Shown here one piece after another: positions 1 to 11,637 of a stretch of DNA of 64,000 bases. The stretch is from Zizania palustris. Lineage: Eukaryota > Streptophyta > Magnoliopsida > Poales > Poaceae. The translations under genes were made by a program, and so were the position numbers. Positions within the stretch are counted from its first letter, which is position 1, and each line of letters begins with the position of its first letter. The notes under the pieces were generated by a model. The model was not told where the DNA came from. It saw nothing but the letters and a program-made list of their open reading frames with translations, and did not search any database. The DNA lies in the NCBI GenBank assembly GCA_019279435.1, contig JAAALK010000285.1:64528865-64592864 (forward strand), read 5' to 3'.

Positions 1-2835
1 AGCCTCAGTGGTTGAAAGAGCAACTCCAGACTGCTTTCGAGAAGACCAAGAGACAAGAGAAGAATCAAGAAACTGGCAAGTACCGGAAGTCGACTTGCGA
101 TCCAACCGGCACCCTCCAAAGTCAGCATCCGAAAAACCAGATAAATCAAGAGACGATGATGCTGAATAATAAAGACCTAGATTAGGCGCATATGTAAGGT
201 ACATGAAAATGCGCTTGACAGCTTGCCGATGAGACGCGCGTGGTGAAGACTGGAAGCGCGCACACAGTCCTACGACAAACTGTATGTCTGGCCTCGTCAC
301 CGTCAAGTACAGCAGCAAACCGATCATCCCTCGAAACTCTCTCTCGTTGACCTTTACGCCGCTCTCGTCCTTGTCCAGGCCCTCAGATGTACCCATTGGG
401 GTCATCTGAGTCTTCAGCTCTCCACCAAAGTCGAACTTCTTCAACATATCTCATGTATACTTACTCTGGTGGATGAAGATGCTGTCCTTGGTCTGCTTGA
501 TCTGGAGCCCTAGGAAATACTTGAGCTCACCCATGAGGCTCATCTCAAAGTCATTGTGCATCCGCTCAGAAAACTTGGACACAAGAACATCGTCCACATA
601 GATCTGAGCAACCAAGAAATCTGAGGCATCTCTGAGCAAGAAAAGAGTTTTATCCACAAAACCCATCACAAAGCCCTTCCCCAACAAAAACTGCTTCAAC
701 TAGTCATACCAAGCCTGGGGGCTTGCTTCAAACCGTATAAAGCTTTTTGCAGCTTAAAAACATGTTGAGGAAACTTAGGGTTCTCAAAACCGGGGGGCTG
801 CCTAACAAAGACCTCCTCCTCTATGTACCCATTCAGAAAAGCACTCTTGACATCCATTTGAAAAAGCTTAAAACCCTTTGAAGCAGCAAAAGCCAAAAGA
901 ATGCGAATGGACTCATGACGGGCAACATGGGCGAAAGTCTCTTCAAAGTCAATACCCTCCTTTTGGCAAAACCCTGGCAACTAGTCGAGCTTTGTTGCGC
1001 ACCACAACCCCATCTTCACCTTGCTTGTTTTTGAACACCCACTTGGTGCCTATCAGGTTGCATCCAGGTGGCAGCTCAACCAGTGTCCAAACCCGATTGT
1101 GGACAAAATTCTCAAGCTCTTCTTGCATGGCATTAATCCAGTTCGAATCAGAAAGAGCATGAGAAATGTCTCTAGGCTCAAAAGATGCAACAAAAGCAGA
1201 TTCAGCAAACACAGCAAGAGAGTCAACAGAAGAGTGCAAAGTTCTCCTCTCAGTAAGATCACCGATGATGAGCTCTGAGGGGTGATCACGCTGAACTGCT
1301 TGGGATCCCAGATTATCTGAAGTCACCTCACTAGAGTCAGCAGCTGGCACCTCTGGACTCGACTGAGGGGGCTCGATCGAAGAGGAAGAAGTGATCAGAG
1401 GTCCGCCCTCGTCCTCAGTCGAAGTCTCAGAAGGTGTGGGTTCTGTAGGCTGTGCAGAAGGCCCACCCTCATCAACAACTGGAGCGTCATCATCTTCCTC
1501 GAAGATGGACTCTCCGAGCTCACCATCTCCAGACAACTCAAAAGGAGTCAAAGAAGGCAAGGACTCATCAAAAGAAACCTCACAAGTCTCGACAAGCTGC
1601 TGGGAGTCAAGGTTCCAAACACGGAAGCCTCGATAATGCAAAGCATAACCAAGAAAGACTCCATCCCAGCAACGTGACTCAAACCTGTCCAAATGCCCTC
1701 CCTTCTTGAGCACAAAGCACTTGCATCGAAACGCTCGGAAGTGGCTCACCTTGGGCTGTCTGCCAAACCGCAACTCATATGAAGTCTTACCTAGGTAAGC
1801 TCTAAGAAAAATGCGGTTGGCCAGATAGCAAGCCGTGTTCATGGCTTCAGCCCAAAAGCGCCTAGGAGTCCTGTGCTCATCGAGCATCATCCTGGCCATC
1901 TCGACTAGCGTGCGGTTCTTTCGTTCCACAACGTCATTCTGTGGGGGAGTGTAAGGAGCAGAAAACTAATGATCAAGACCCTGATCACTACAGAAGCTGA
2001 CGAACTGAGAGTTCTTGAACTTAGAGCCATTGTCAGAGTGGATTGCTTGCATCCGACCATTGTTCTCAATTTTTAGCTTCAAAATTAGGTCATGAACAAA
2101 CTGAAAAGTCTCATCCTTAGACTCCAAGAAGAAAACCCACGAGAATCGAGAAAAATCGTCAACGATCACAAGCGCGTACCACTTCCCTCCGACTGAGCGT
2201 ACTCGAGCTGGACCAACAGTGTCCATGTGTAACAGCTCTCCCGGGTACGAAGTCATCACCTGAGTCACACGTGAGTGAGAAGCGGCAACCATTTTCCCAT
2301 GATGATAGGGATGGCAAACTAGATCCTTCTCCATCTTAAGCTTAAGCAATCCTCGGATGAGGTCCATAGAGCTCAATCTGACTAGCAGATCAAAACTCAA
2401 ATGACCCAACCTCCTATGCCACTTCCAGAGCTCAGAGGAGGATCCAGCAATCAAACAGCGAGAAGGACCAAAAAAACTAGAGAATTCAATCCGAAAAACC
2501 TTACCGAAAGGTAAGATCTAGCAAACCAAAGACCCTCTAGAATCAAATACTGAAGATATGCCCTTCTTAAAACGAACCTCCAAACCATCCTCAAGAAGTT
2601 GTGAAATAGAAATCAAATTGAAGTTCAAATTTCCAACCAAAGAAACATTCGTCAAAGAGAAATGGTCTGAGATGTGAATTGAGCCAATGTCGTGTACCTT
2701 CCCTTGACCACTATTCCCAAATGTGATGTATTCCTTGGAGCTCGGGGGAGAGAGACTAGAGAACCATCTGCGATGTCCTATCATGTGGTGAGAGAATCCT
2801 AAGTCCATGATCCATACGTCCTCCAGTCCCTGATC
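1..2835 (-). pseudogene. Copia A pol remnant (PR-INT-RT-RNase H)
   Basis: Degraded minus-strand pol. Recognisable in order from 2835 downwards: protease region with WIMDLG in place of the WIMDSG of copy B, so the catalytic Asp remains but Ser is lost; integrase zinc region (WKWHRRLGHL); integrase core (LLHMDTVGP, HSDNGSKF, then VERKNRTL); RT start (VFKNKQGEDG, QMDVKSAFLNG, YGLKQAPR); the YVDD box near 570-600; RNase H running off the window edge. Nonsense codons and frameshifts break it near 710, 960, 1966 and 2518. The reading frame continues without a break from gag across 2836|2835, unlike copy B. Confidence 0.9.
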
Positions 2836-4058
2836 CTTTTCATTGTCGTCATCGTTGGAGTCATCGGAGGATCCCTTCTCTTCCTTATCCCCAAGAGCCA
2901 TTGAGCAGAAGCTCATGCGGGATCTTCGGCGTTGATGTGAGCGGCTCTTCGGCCTGTCCCCGAAGGCCATGAAGCAGAGGCCCGCCGGATCATCCTTGTC
3001 CTTCCCCTTTCTGATCACAATCTCTTCATCGCTCGAGCTTGATGAAGAGGAAGAAGACGAAGACCGCTTGGAGTAGCTTTTCTCCATCTCGGCGAAAAAT
3101 GCCTTGTCTCGCTTCTTGTTCTCGCGTCGATAGTCCTTCAGGGCCTTTCTGAAGAACTTGTCTTGGGCTTGCCCTTTGTGAAGGAAGAGCTGTCGTTCTT
3201 GCCGGAGTCGTAGAAGCCACCACCGGTACCCTTCTTGTGACCATTGCACTTGGGGTAGTCGGTGATGAAGTGACCTGGATCACCACACTCAAAGCATCTG
3301 GATTTTGTGCCGTGTCTTTTGAACATTCGCTTATCATAGACACGACGCACCCGGTTGTTAAACAGACACAAGTCATCATCTCCTAACGACTCAAGCTGGT
3401 CCTCAGTGATAGACTTCAAGGAGAACCCAGCACAACTCACAGAAGAGGGGTCAGCAGAAGGTGTAGCAAGGGCCAAGGTTTTTGATTTAGAGCTAGTGAG
3501 ATTTGATCTTAACTGGATATCAACCTCAGTGGCCTTCAGCTTGCTGAACAACTCAGAAATTGTCAAGGTATGGAGAACCTTAAGCGCCTGCTCATGATCT
3601 GGGACCAGCTGTACTCCCTTGGCCTTGTTGGCCTAAAGCTTGTTGATGATCGATTGAAAATGACCAAGCAAAGCTTCAACAGATTTACCTGGCTTCTGTG
3701 TGAAATTCTCATATTCACGCCGGTAGGTCTGATAGAGCCGAGCCTTGACCTGGGCTGTCCCCTCATGGTGTGCCTGGAGGGTAGCCTAGATCTCTCTAGC
3801 AGTGGAGAGATGGCTCACACGCTCAAATTCAGTGGGACCTAAACCAGAAAACAAAATGTTCACCGCTTTGTTGTTGTTCAGATGATGGGCGATAATATCA
3901 GGAGAATTACGCTCAGCAACTGGCAATATGGTGAAAGTAGCGTGAACACAAATGTCCCAAATGTCCGAGCTTTGGCTCATGAGATAGGCTCGCATGTGAG
4001 TCTTCCAATAATTATAGCCATAAGCTTCCAAGGACGGGACCTTTCGAGGAGAAGTCAT
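2836..4058 (-). pseudogene. Copia A gag remnant
   Basis: Gag of the Sirevirus copy A, starting at the ATG at 4056-4058 (MTSPRKVPSLEAYGYNYWK). It carries the CCHC knuckle CFECGDPGHFITDYPK; the last Cys is replaced by Tyr, so metal binding is probably lost. A Ser/Asp-rich tail follows (about 2850-3070). Near 3563-3570 it lacks 63 nt present in copy B, between 8-bp direct repeats CAAGGTAT. Frameshifts separate the N-terminal part (3786-4058), the middle and the knuckle-bearing segments. The 3' end runs directly into the protease coding sequence. Confidence 0.88.
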
Positions 4059-4109
4059 GATCACTACCTAGGTTTAGAACCGGTTAAGGTATGAAAAAAA
4101 ACCTAACCA

Positions 4110-4122
4110 GGCTCTGATACCA
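4110..4122 (-). other. Copia A primer-binding site (initiator tRNA-Met)
   Basis: Minus strand reads TGGTATCAGAGCC, the usual match to the 3' end of plant initiator tRNA-Met. It lies two bases from the LTR edge at 4125. Confidence 0.92.
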
Positions 4123-4124
4123 CT

Positions 4125-4400
4125 TGTAGGACCGAAAGTAGCGACCAGAGGGGGGTGAATGGGCGCCTAAAAAAATTCTTTCGAATCAATGGCCTGCTCC
4201 CAACACACAATGCACCTCAACAGACTTGGCAGGGAAAAGTAAACAGATCAAGAAAGCCTAAAAAGATCGAGCATAAAAATGACCAGTGTCCTAAAAAAAG
4301 TGACACCAACATAGTGCTTAAAGGCAGATTAACAAAGCATTTAAAGCATGGACGTATCAAGCTTCACAAAAGTAGATCATCACAAAAGTTTAATTTGAGT
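4125..4400 (-). repeat. Copia A 5' LTR, proximal part
   Basis: Starts TGTAGGACCGAAAGTAGCG and aligns with the B LTRs (57455 and 48420) to about 4340. It then becomes divergent, rich in TTCGAAG-type motifs, and is interrupted by a gypsy fragment before the LTR resumes near 6375. The right limit is approximate. Confidence 0.75.
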
Positions 4401-4894
4401 GCACGTAAAATGAGGAATCTTACTGTTCAAGGTTGTCTCCTGTTCGATACTCGTCGAAGCCTATTCGAAGTCCTCGTGCGAAGGCTAAAAACGATGATGT
4501 TGAAGTCTCCTGACTAAAGCCTGACCGAAGATACCAAAAACACCTTCGGCTTCATCACACTTCGGAGCCCACCGAAGTTACTTCCAACTTCGAAAAACGA
4601 AGCCCAAAAATTCGAAGCTTTGCAGCACACTTGGCAAGGCAAAATAAAAAGGCCAAACAAAAACTTCGCTAAACCATCCACACTTCGAACAGCAAAGCCA
4701 ACATAGATCAAGAATGACTGCCGAAGTCGGCATCGAACTGCGTGCACCTCGAAGTCTGAAGCGAAGCCTCCACGCCGAATGTTGTAGTGAGCGAAGCCAG
4801 CTGCGCAGCGAAGGCCACACGAGCTACTTCGAAGCAATGGCCTTTCGAAGACCTTAGTTCTCAATAGGAAAACATAAAAGCGGATGAACAATGC
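4401..4894. other. Unassigned, CGAAG-rich segment inside the A LTR
   Basis: No convincing gene. Many short CTTCGAA/CGAAG motifs give long open frames on minus, but codon content and lack of any domain argue against coding. It may be a variable middle part of the A LTR or a fragment of another LTR. Confidence 0.4.
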
Positions 4895-5140
4895 TTGCAA
4901 TTTGATGAGGACATCACTTCACATGATACACACATGGAACCTCCACCTACAATTCAGCTACAAGGACCAATCACACGCGCCCGTGCCCGTCGCTTGAACT
5001 ATGAGGTTAATTCTTTCCTTAGCAATTTTGATTATATTTGTTTGGACGGGATGCTACTAAATTCTAGTGATATTTTGTTGCTTAGGAACATGGGAGATGG
5101 AATAGAAGAGTTGGAGTTGAAGACGGAGTCGCACGGATGA
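4895..5140 (+). pseudogene. 3' end of a Ty3/gypsy polyprotein
   Basis: A plus-strand open frame ending at TGA 5138-5140 carries the motif GPITRARARRLNYEVNSFL, typical of the extreme C-terminus of plant gypsy polyproteins, after integrase. Everything upstream (RT, RNase H, integrase core) is missing, so this is a 5'-truncated fragment. It is opposite in orientation to copia A and lies in its LTR. Confidence 0.7.
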
Positions 5141-5817
5141 CTTGAAGTCAAGAATTCGCTGGTTCGGACTACATCGACCACCTTTCACCAAAATGGGCAT
5201 AACTTCCTCATACGAAGTCCGATTGGCGCGTTCTTTGACTTTTCGGAAAGCTGAGGAGAAGACGGATCGTTTGCCGTTGGTTTCACCTCATTTGGAGTCT
5301 CGAGTCGTCCTGTGTATTTAAAACAGTACTGCGTGACAGAACTGGACCATGTTGGCCATAATCTGAGTCTGTACGTCTTCTAGCCCACAGCCCAAGTCTG
5401 TTCCCCTTCCACAGACCGCCGCCCTATATATTCTCACGCCAGCCACCTCTAGGGTGAGGTTTTGCTTTGTTGCATCTACACTGTTGTGTTTAGATCCCGC
5501 CTCTTGCACCGGACCGATTGGCTGCTGCATTGGCGTTTGTGAAACCTCACCTTATCTTCGTTTGTCTGTGATTTTGGCATTCGATTTGTATCCTTCCTAT
5601 TCTTGCTTGTGTTCTTGGGTTCGCTTGCAGGAATTAGCCTTCGTGGCGAGGTCAATCGCGTCCTGCGTGGTTGATAACCAACGGAGACAGTGGTGTAACG
5701 ATTGCAAGGTTTTGATCCGCCGGACCGGAGCCTTGGATCGCCAACGTCGAGATTCTCCACCAACCCAAGTTTATCCTTTACCTATCGGAAGATCGGGACC
5801 ACTCTCCCATCACAATT
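5141..5817 (+). repeat. 3' UTR/LTR sequence of the gypsy fragment
   Basis: Noncoding sequence after the gypsy polyprotein stop. A TATA-like CTATATATTC at 5422-5431 on plus and a terminal ...CTCCCATCA at about 5817 suggest it is mostly LTR. The LTR start could not be fixed because the upstream partner LTR is absent. Confidence 0.5.
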
Positions 5818-6374
5818 AATAAAATATTCTTAGGCACACCAAAAACAAGGCGCTAGCTTCAGATTTCAACACCAAAAGAAACCAGAGGCACTATATTAAA
5901 AACTTTGTCACTGCAGCCGTGCAGGGCTGAAAAAGCTCCCTAGGCCTGCAAGCTAGCTACTGCCATGTGTGACAGTGCTAGCTGAGGACTGCATCTAGCT
6001 GAGCTATTGGCTGAATAGATGCTGCTTTGCTGCTAGACTGCGCATAAGTATTTGAGGGCCTAGGCATATATGCAAGTTGTAATCGCTATTGCTGTACCAA
6101 TAAACAAATACAAACCAGAGAATAAAAATTGCGCCCGTGCAGAAGACTGTGATTGCGTTGTGAAGAAGGATTACCAGCGCCGAACTTCAGAACAGATCAA
6201 CAAAAAAGCACGCAAACCAAGGCAGCAGGAACAAAACAAATTCACAGCGTGATGATTGATGACTGAGAATGTACGAATAGAACCTAAAATCGTGACTTCT
6301 CTGTCAGCTAGAGAAACAGATCGAGGTAAGCCGTATGCCAGGAGATGAACACCAAAAGTGACCCAATCTATTTG
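5818..6374. other. Unassigned, possible LTR remnant inside A LTR
   Basis: No gene seen. CAATAAACAAATACAAA near 6095 resembles a polyadenylation region of a short copia LTR on plus. The stretch is otherwise without recognisable domains. Confidence 0.3.
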
Positions 6375-7024
6375 TATTGGAAAAGTGATTTCAGAAAGGG
6401 TAACCCTAACCCTAAGGATTGGGGCCCTATTTATAGGCAGCCCAATAGCCTAGGAAAATACCAAAAGATTCTTAGGGTTTTTACAGACGCTGAAATAAAA
6501 TGGAAAAGACCAAAATGCCCTTAGGATATTTTTACAGACTCGACTGACTAACTGTAGGCCTAAAGGCAAAATAGTAAACTCCTAATTACAGATGACTTAT
6601 CCTGAAGCGGAGCTTTCGTAGAAACTACGGCTTTGCCTCAGAACGGTCAGATCCGAGATCAGCGATCGTCAGTTTTCCGTCAAAACTGACAAAGCGTCCA
6701 CCGACTTTGCACCAGGTACCCGGATTGGGCCGGACCGATTCCGCAGGTCTCTCAGCCCGGCAATCGCTCGCCGCCCGTGTACCTGTGTCAATCCTTGTCA
6801 ACAGCCCAGTGGATCCTCTACTACTCCTAGCCCATGTACCCGGATTGTGCCAGCCTGACTTCGTGGCCACTTTGCCCGACAGTCGCTCACTGCCCGTGTA
6901 CCCGAGTCACATGCGACCCAGGCACAGCAGGTCTTCTCTTCTCTTCAGTCCTCTTTGACTTCCGTTGACAATAACTCATCACATCTGGAGCCATGAGGCC
7001 CATACTCTTCAGCATGGCTCCTCA
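6375..7024 (-). repeat. Copia A 5' LTR, distal part with promoter
   Basis: Aligns with 49393-50062 and 58427-59097 of the B LTRs, ending ...CAGCATGGCTCCTCA at 7024. A minus-strand TATA box (CTATAAATAG, 6427-6436) sits at the same place as in B. Confidence 0.88.
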
Positions 7025-8940
7025 GAAGTGTAGGAAGGAGTTGTTGTGGTGACTAAGGCTGGTGCTCATCGTCTGTGCAAAATATTGTTGCATCTGGCTG
7101 TGCATCTGGGTCTGCATCTAAGCATGCATCTAGGCTTGCCACTTGGCTTGTTGGGTATGTAAACTTCTCTCCATCTTAGACTCCATTAGGCTTTCATCTG
7201 GGCCTTCCACTCGGTCTGTTGATCCTTCCACTTGGTCTGCCACTCGGCCCTTTTCCTTTTCTCTTCATCTATCTGGGCCTACAAACCATCATTGCAAAGT
7301 CATTATCGTTCCAAAAAAAAGTAGAAAGATTTAAGGATTAATGCAATACAACTAACCTATAGCTCATTAATCAGACAAGTGATGTGTCTCGGCGAGTACG
7401 TATACCTGGATCAGAGCTCAAGCTCTAAGCTCTCACCCATCAAAAAGAGGCCATGTCTCTTTCCTCATCTAACCCTCATTACCATCACTCCATCGATGTT
7501 ATGCTAGGACGACTCATAATCAGGATCATGCACTTCTCTCACCTTCGTTGTGTAGTCCTAGAGGCGTTGATATGCACTTGTGTTGGTATATGTCTCGGCG
7601 GGGTTATTAGGATTATGCGTATTGCCTTCAACTACCCTCCCCTTGTGAGCTAGAGCAAATGCCATGACTTGGGAACATTCTTGTCCCGCATTGGTTGCTG
7701 ACTACAACAAGAAAATAGTTAGAGCCACATAGTGCAATCAAGGGAGAGAAAGAAAACAAGTAACCTCATACCTATCTCGCATGGTACTGGTCAAGGTTCA
7801 GCGAGCCTTGATTGTGTGGTGCCCCTAGCATTAGTAGGCGTCTCTCCCGGTAGGCATTGTGAGTGCTCTGCCACTCGAGAGAATACCACCTATCAACAAT
7901 TTGCCCCAAACAATCAAGATGATTGGCACACCACTGTGGAGGGACCTACATATACAAGTGAAATTTATAAAGAAAAAATATTAAGTATTGCAAGATAAAT
8001 GATAATGTACTTACCATCATGTATTGCTCACGTGTCAGATATGTGGTCCGGGCATCCTTTTTCTTCATCCTCTGTCTAAGTTGTTGAGCATGGTAGTCGA
8101 TCACGACATGAATACGAGCCTCATAATGCATGTTAGTGATAAGCTTCCTGGCATCTCTGTTGATAATAGTGGTAGCCTGATCTGCATATCCCTCATCATG
8201 CCTAGAAAAATCATGCATATAGGTATAAAGAAAACATTATGTAATCCAAATGCAAATAATATTGACAAATATAGTATGAACATAAACTTACCCAGATCTC
8301 AACCCTCACTCGGTTGGCTAGGTGGGCAAACTGTCTCCCTTCCCGGTCAGGGGCGTCCAGTGTACTTTCGTAGTGCATCCATGAGTACGCCGACTATATC
8401 CTCCCATCAATAGAAATCAAACCAAGGAACTTCTCCCTGATAAGAAGCCCGAGGATGTCGTTTACATGGCGTGTGCACTCGCGGCGTCCCCATTCAATCA
8501 ATATCTAGTTCCTACTACGGTGTCGAAAAAATTATTAGTATATTTGTGAAAAACTAAACATATGAAGGGAATGAATTATAGACTTCCTACAACAACTTAC
8601 CTGTTTTCGTCGGGTCTGATAAGCCCACTATAGCCTCCCCCGTAGCTTCCTCCTCTCCCCCATCCTCTACCCTAACCTCCTCATTTGCCCTAGCCTGCTC
8701 CTCCTCCACCTCATCTGGCACATGATCAAGTTCAGCACAGGAGGCCCGTATATGGCTCGTAGTTTCACTCGAGGCTACATGTGCCTTGTCTCTCGTGGCT
8801 AACTTCTTTGTTCTCTCACCTCGAGGTGTATCTGAGGACCCGACCTCATCTTGAGAAGTAGATTTACTTTTACCAGCTTTTCTAAGTACAGACTATATTT
8901 TTTGCTTTAAACCCCCCAACATTTTTCAATCACCTACTAC
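7025..8940 (-). pseudogene. CACTA second ORF (plant Ptta/En/Spm transposase-like), degraded
   Basis: Minus-strand coding remnants in pieces. A Glu/Ala/Asp-rich segment with basic runs lies at about 8600-8940. A segment with GREGRQFAHLANRVRVEIW-like wording is at about 8310-8420, an R-rich helix with YEARIHVVIDYHAQQLRQR at 8020-8220, and a Met/Gln-rich C-terminal part (MQTQMHSQMQQ-like) at 7060-7110. This order is typical of the second ORF downstream of TNP2 in grass CACTA elements. Stops, frameshifts and probable introns break it. No function beyond association with transposition can be assigned. Confidence 0.6.
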
Positions 8941-9086
8941 AAAAATAGTAAATCACTTTAGATAAATAGTGCAATGCGTTATAAACACATTTAATATACA
9001 ATTAAACATAATTCCCATACAGCTGCTAGAAAATAGTCATCGCCACCCGGATTTGCTGGATCATATGTATTGTCATCACTATCACG

Positions 9087-9536
9087 TCATATGATATAAT
9101 CGTCCTGTTGATCAGGAGGTGGAATATTGTCGTCACTGTAATTGCCAAAATGTAATCTCTCTAGTAGTTCTAAGACCTTGCCATTCTGAACCTCGTCTCC
9201 TTTGTTGACATCGACACCACTTTCATTATGTACTTCCATGTCCAGACTTTCTATCAAGCGAATCACAAACATGTCTGGTAGCCCATCTTCTTGAAAGAAC
9301 TCTCCATCGTATGTGTTGGGGTCTATGTTATAGTCTTCATTGTTGGGAATAGGCAGTTTGCCGTGTGGTGACACCTTATACACAACATCACAACAATTGA
9401 GAAGTGCGATGGTTTTGCATGGGTAGGGGAGATAGTAAACTTGTGTTGCATGTTGATCCACGATGTAAACATCTTCACTTAGCAATGTGGTATCTTGACG
9501 AATTTCAATTAACCCAAGATCGGGGTTCTGTCTCAC
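9087..9536 (-). pseudogene. CACTA TNP2 transposase C-terminal domain (DUF4216-like)
   Basis: A 149-residue minus-strand open segment with the motifs TQVYYLPYPCKT, DVVYKVSPHGKLP and NNEDYNIDPNTYDGEFFQED. These match the C-terminal domain found after the catalytic region in grass TNP2-type CACTA transposases, followed by an acidic tail. It lies just downstream of the catalytic-domain remnants at 9541-10419 on the same strand. It is open over its length but separated from the rest by frame breaks. Confidence 0.75.
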
Positions 9537-9540
9537 TACT

Positions 9541-10424
9541 TTGGGATTGAACTAGTGGCATTTGAATATAATGGGATTAAGATGTCATGCACGTACCAGC
9601 CGCAAAATATCGCATATGCTAGCAGGTATGCAGAGAATATATGTACCAAACATGCATTCTTAAGTTTGTCTTTGTAGATCGGTCATATGTACACACACTG
9701 TCTTCCAAGGCACGAACCAAATCATCCATCAATAGCTCCATATAACCACTCATAATTTTCCCCGGGTATTCAGGCCCTGGAATTATCAAGGACAAGAATA
9801 TGTTCTGTCATTGAAAGATAATGTCGGGAGGGAGGTTTAGAGAAATAACAAACATTGGCCAACAATTGTATGTGGCGGTCGTCATACCATATGAATTGAA
9901 CCCATCCGTTGCTAGAGTAATTCATACATTTCGTGGCTCTAAATATTTCTTGGGATGGAGTTGATCAAACTTTTTCCATGCTTCTCCATTTGATGGATGA
10001 CCTAGCTTGTCAGGGTTGTAATGAATCCCATTTTTATGCCATGTAATCTATTTGGCAGATTCCTCAGTCATGTACGTTCATTGGATCCTTGGTATGAAGG
10101 GAAGGTACCGAAGGATCTTTAGGGGAATTGAGAGTTATTTCTTCTCACTATCAGCGGAGTGTACCTCAAGATACCTAGAAGATTGCATATCATACAGCAG
10201 GTTGTGTCTATGAACTCTTTCCTGAATAAGATGCATCCATTGGTACAAGCATGTATTTGCTCATAAGACATCTCAAGTGCACGGAGGACTTTCTTTGACT
10301 CGTACATGATATTTGGAAGATTGTGACCTTCTAGGAGGAGGGTACCAACAACCGTCAGCATGACATCGAAGCATTCTCGGCTCAAGCTAAAATGGGACTT
10401 GATAGCCATTAGTCGTGCAATGGT
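9541..10424 (-). pseudogene. CACTA TNP2 transposase catalytic region (Transposase_21-like)
   Basis: Minus-strand pieces in the order expected for TNP2. 10119-10424 has RLMAIKSHFSLS, YEQIHACTNGCILFRKE and part of the zinc-binding region. About 9970-10060 has WHKNGIHYNPDKLGHPSNG and a FDQLHPKKYLEPRNV-like segment. About 9800-9950 has DGFNSYGMTTATYNCWP and NLPPDIIF. About 9660-9790 has GPEYPGKIMSGYMELLMDDL. Frameshifts and stops are frequent. It was cut at 10424 by copia X1; the upstream exon portion is at 32330-32614. Confidence 0.85.
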
Positions 10425-11021
10425 TGTAAGGGAATAGGGGAGCTACGCTAGCCGGTAAATTCAAAATTTTACGCCCTAGGCCCAAGACTCATGCACGTGT
10501 GAGATCATAGATCGGTACCTTCTAGCATGAGACACACTAGGGTGCAGCGGAAGAAGATGTTGGAGCGGCACGTCTAGCCCTCCTCGTTTCATCCTTGTCG
10601 TCCTTCGCCAATCCTATCGATGAAGACAACGTAGTCGTTCACATGTAGATGTCCACGAGCTAAACCTCCACGGAGTCCACACGTACAGGGATGGAGTACC
10701 TCTCACGGCAGTGTGCTAGCACCACACGTGAGAGATGGGGATCCTTGACGTCACGTTTGAGATCAAGAAAGGAAGAAGAGAACTCTTGGGTGGCTAGGTC
10801 TAATCTAGGCTTATTTCTTGTTCCATGATGTCCTCCTCCTCTCCTTTTATAGGGCTGAGGGGCCCTAGGTCGTGCTCATCCCAAAACCCTAAAAATTGTA
10901 ATAGATCCAATTTGTTTGCCCATGTCGGAACTTCCGATCCTAGATCAAAAATTTGGACAGGGTATTTTAGGTCTCCCGATACAGTTCGACGTGCAATAGA
11001 TCCATCTGTTATCACCCACCT
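10425..11021 (-). repeat. Copia X1 3' LTR (truncated by assembly gap)
   Basis: Starts TGTAAGGGAATAGGGGAGC and aligns with 31525-32329 and 43037-43771. A minus-strand TATA box (TATAAAAGG) is at 10843-10853. The sequence ends in the N run about 200 bp before the expected LTR end. The five bases to its left (ATGGT) match ATGGC after the X1 right end, a target duplication with one change. Confidence 0.85.
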
Positions 11022-11121
11022 NNNNNNNNNNNNNNNNNNNNNNNNNNNNNNNNNNNNNNNNNNNNNNNNNNNNNNNNNNNNNNNNNNNNNNNNNNNNNNN
11101 NNNNNNNNNNNNNNNNNNNNN
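11022..11121. other. Assembly gap (100 N)
   Basis: Exactly 100 N, a conventional placeholder of unknown true length. It separates an X1 LTR cut short on the left from a Z gag fragment on the right, so the true local order is uncertain. Confidence 0.99.
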
Positions 11122-11581
11122 GCTCGGGATCAACGGAGATTCATCGTGTAAGAGGTTCTCCGGGGCTTCGGGATAGTCAAGATCGCGTCTTCGTGCACTT
11201 CGGGGATAGCGGGGTGGCTTGAGACGAAGCCTGTTTCGCAGCCTCTTGCCGCCCCACCTTGCTACCTCGGCTTGAAGATTGCCATTTGAGTGGCCATATC
11301 TCGAAGGCTATCTCATCTCCTCCGGAAGGACCTTCCGGGTCTTGAGAACTGGTATGATCAGTTCCAATCGGAATGGAGGGTGGAGATGGCTCGGGCGTCG
11401 GAGTGTAGAAGGGTTGGTGGAGAGGTTTCGTATCCTCGAGGGATCGAAGCCCCTTGCGGAGTTTGAGGGTGAGGGATAGTCGAAGACCTCCGACTTCGAC
11501 TGTGTCGAAGGTATCTCTCCGGAGATCCGGAGGACCTCGAGTAGGATTGCGAGGTGCACTCCGCTTAGGAGCATAATGCAA
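11122..11581 (-). pseudogene. Gypsy Z gag N-terminal fragment (second, tandem copy)
   Basis: Minus-strand fragment aligning with the first part of the Z gag at 30046-30508 (RNPTRGPPDLR..., SSQDPEGPSGGDE). It is truncated by the N run and frameshifted. It sits upstream of a primer-binding site and the LTR at 11638, so a second Z-type internal region starts here. Confidence 0.82.
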
Positions 11582-11614
11582 AAGGTTGGTTAGAGAACGA
11601 ATTTTTTGGAATAG

Positions 11615-11635
11615 GTTTCCCCTCGGACGGCGCCA
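11615..11635 (-). other. Gypsy Z primer-binding site (tandem copy)
   Basis: Minus strand reads TGGCGCCGTCCGAGGGGAAA next to the LTR, the same as the site at 30548-30568 with two changes. It is a tRNA-type PBS typical of plant Tat/Athila gypsy; the exact tRNA is not certain. Confidence 0.75.
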
Positions 11636-11637
11636 AC

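Larger units (their letters stand above)
1..7024 (-). mobile_element. Copia A: degraded Sirevirus-lineage LTR retrotransposon, 3' end outside window
   Basis: A minus-strand copia element that enters the window inside its RNase H region and reads right to left through RT, integrase, protease and gag to a primer-binding site and its 5' LTR (4125-7024, itself interrupted). It is the same family as copia B at 48420-59097; whole stretches align base for base with scattered substitutions. It carries several stops and frameshifts. The LTR right end (...GGCTCCTCA) abuts CACTA sequence at 7025. Relative to B it lacks a 1475-nt gag/pol interval and 63 nt of gag. Confidence 0.9.

Noticed and set aside
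878..1709. Several plus-strand ORFs of 80-95 residues opposite copia A pol, and matching ones at 52691-53700
   Set aside because: Shadows of the conserved minus-strand integrase/RT coding sequence.
3563..3570. 63-nt gap in A gag considered as a second spliced intron
   Set aside because: No GT-AG ends; flanking 8-bp direct repeats explain it better.
11279..11574. Plus- and minus-strand ORFs in the left Z gag fragment
   Set aside because: Only the minus gag alignment to 30046-30508 is supported; the others are shadows or frameshifted pieces.
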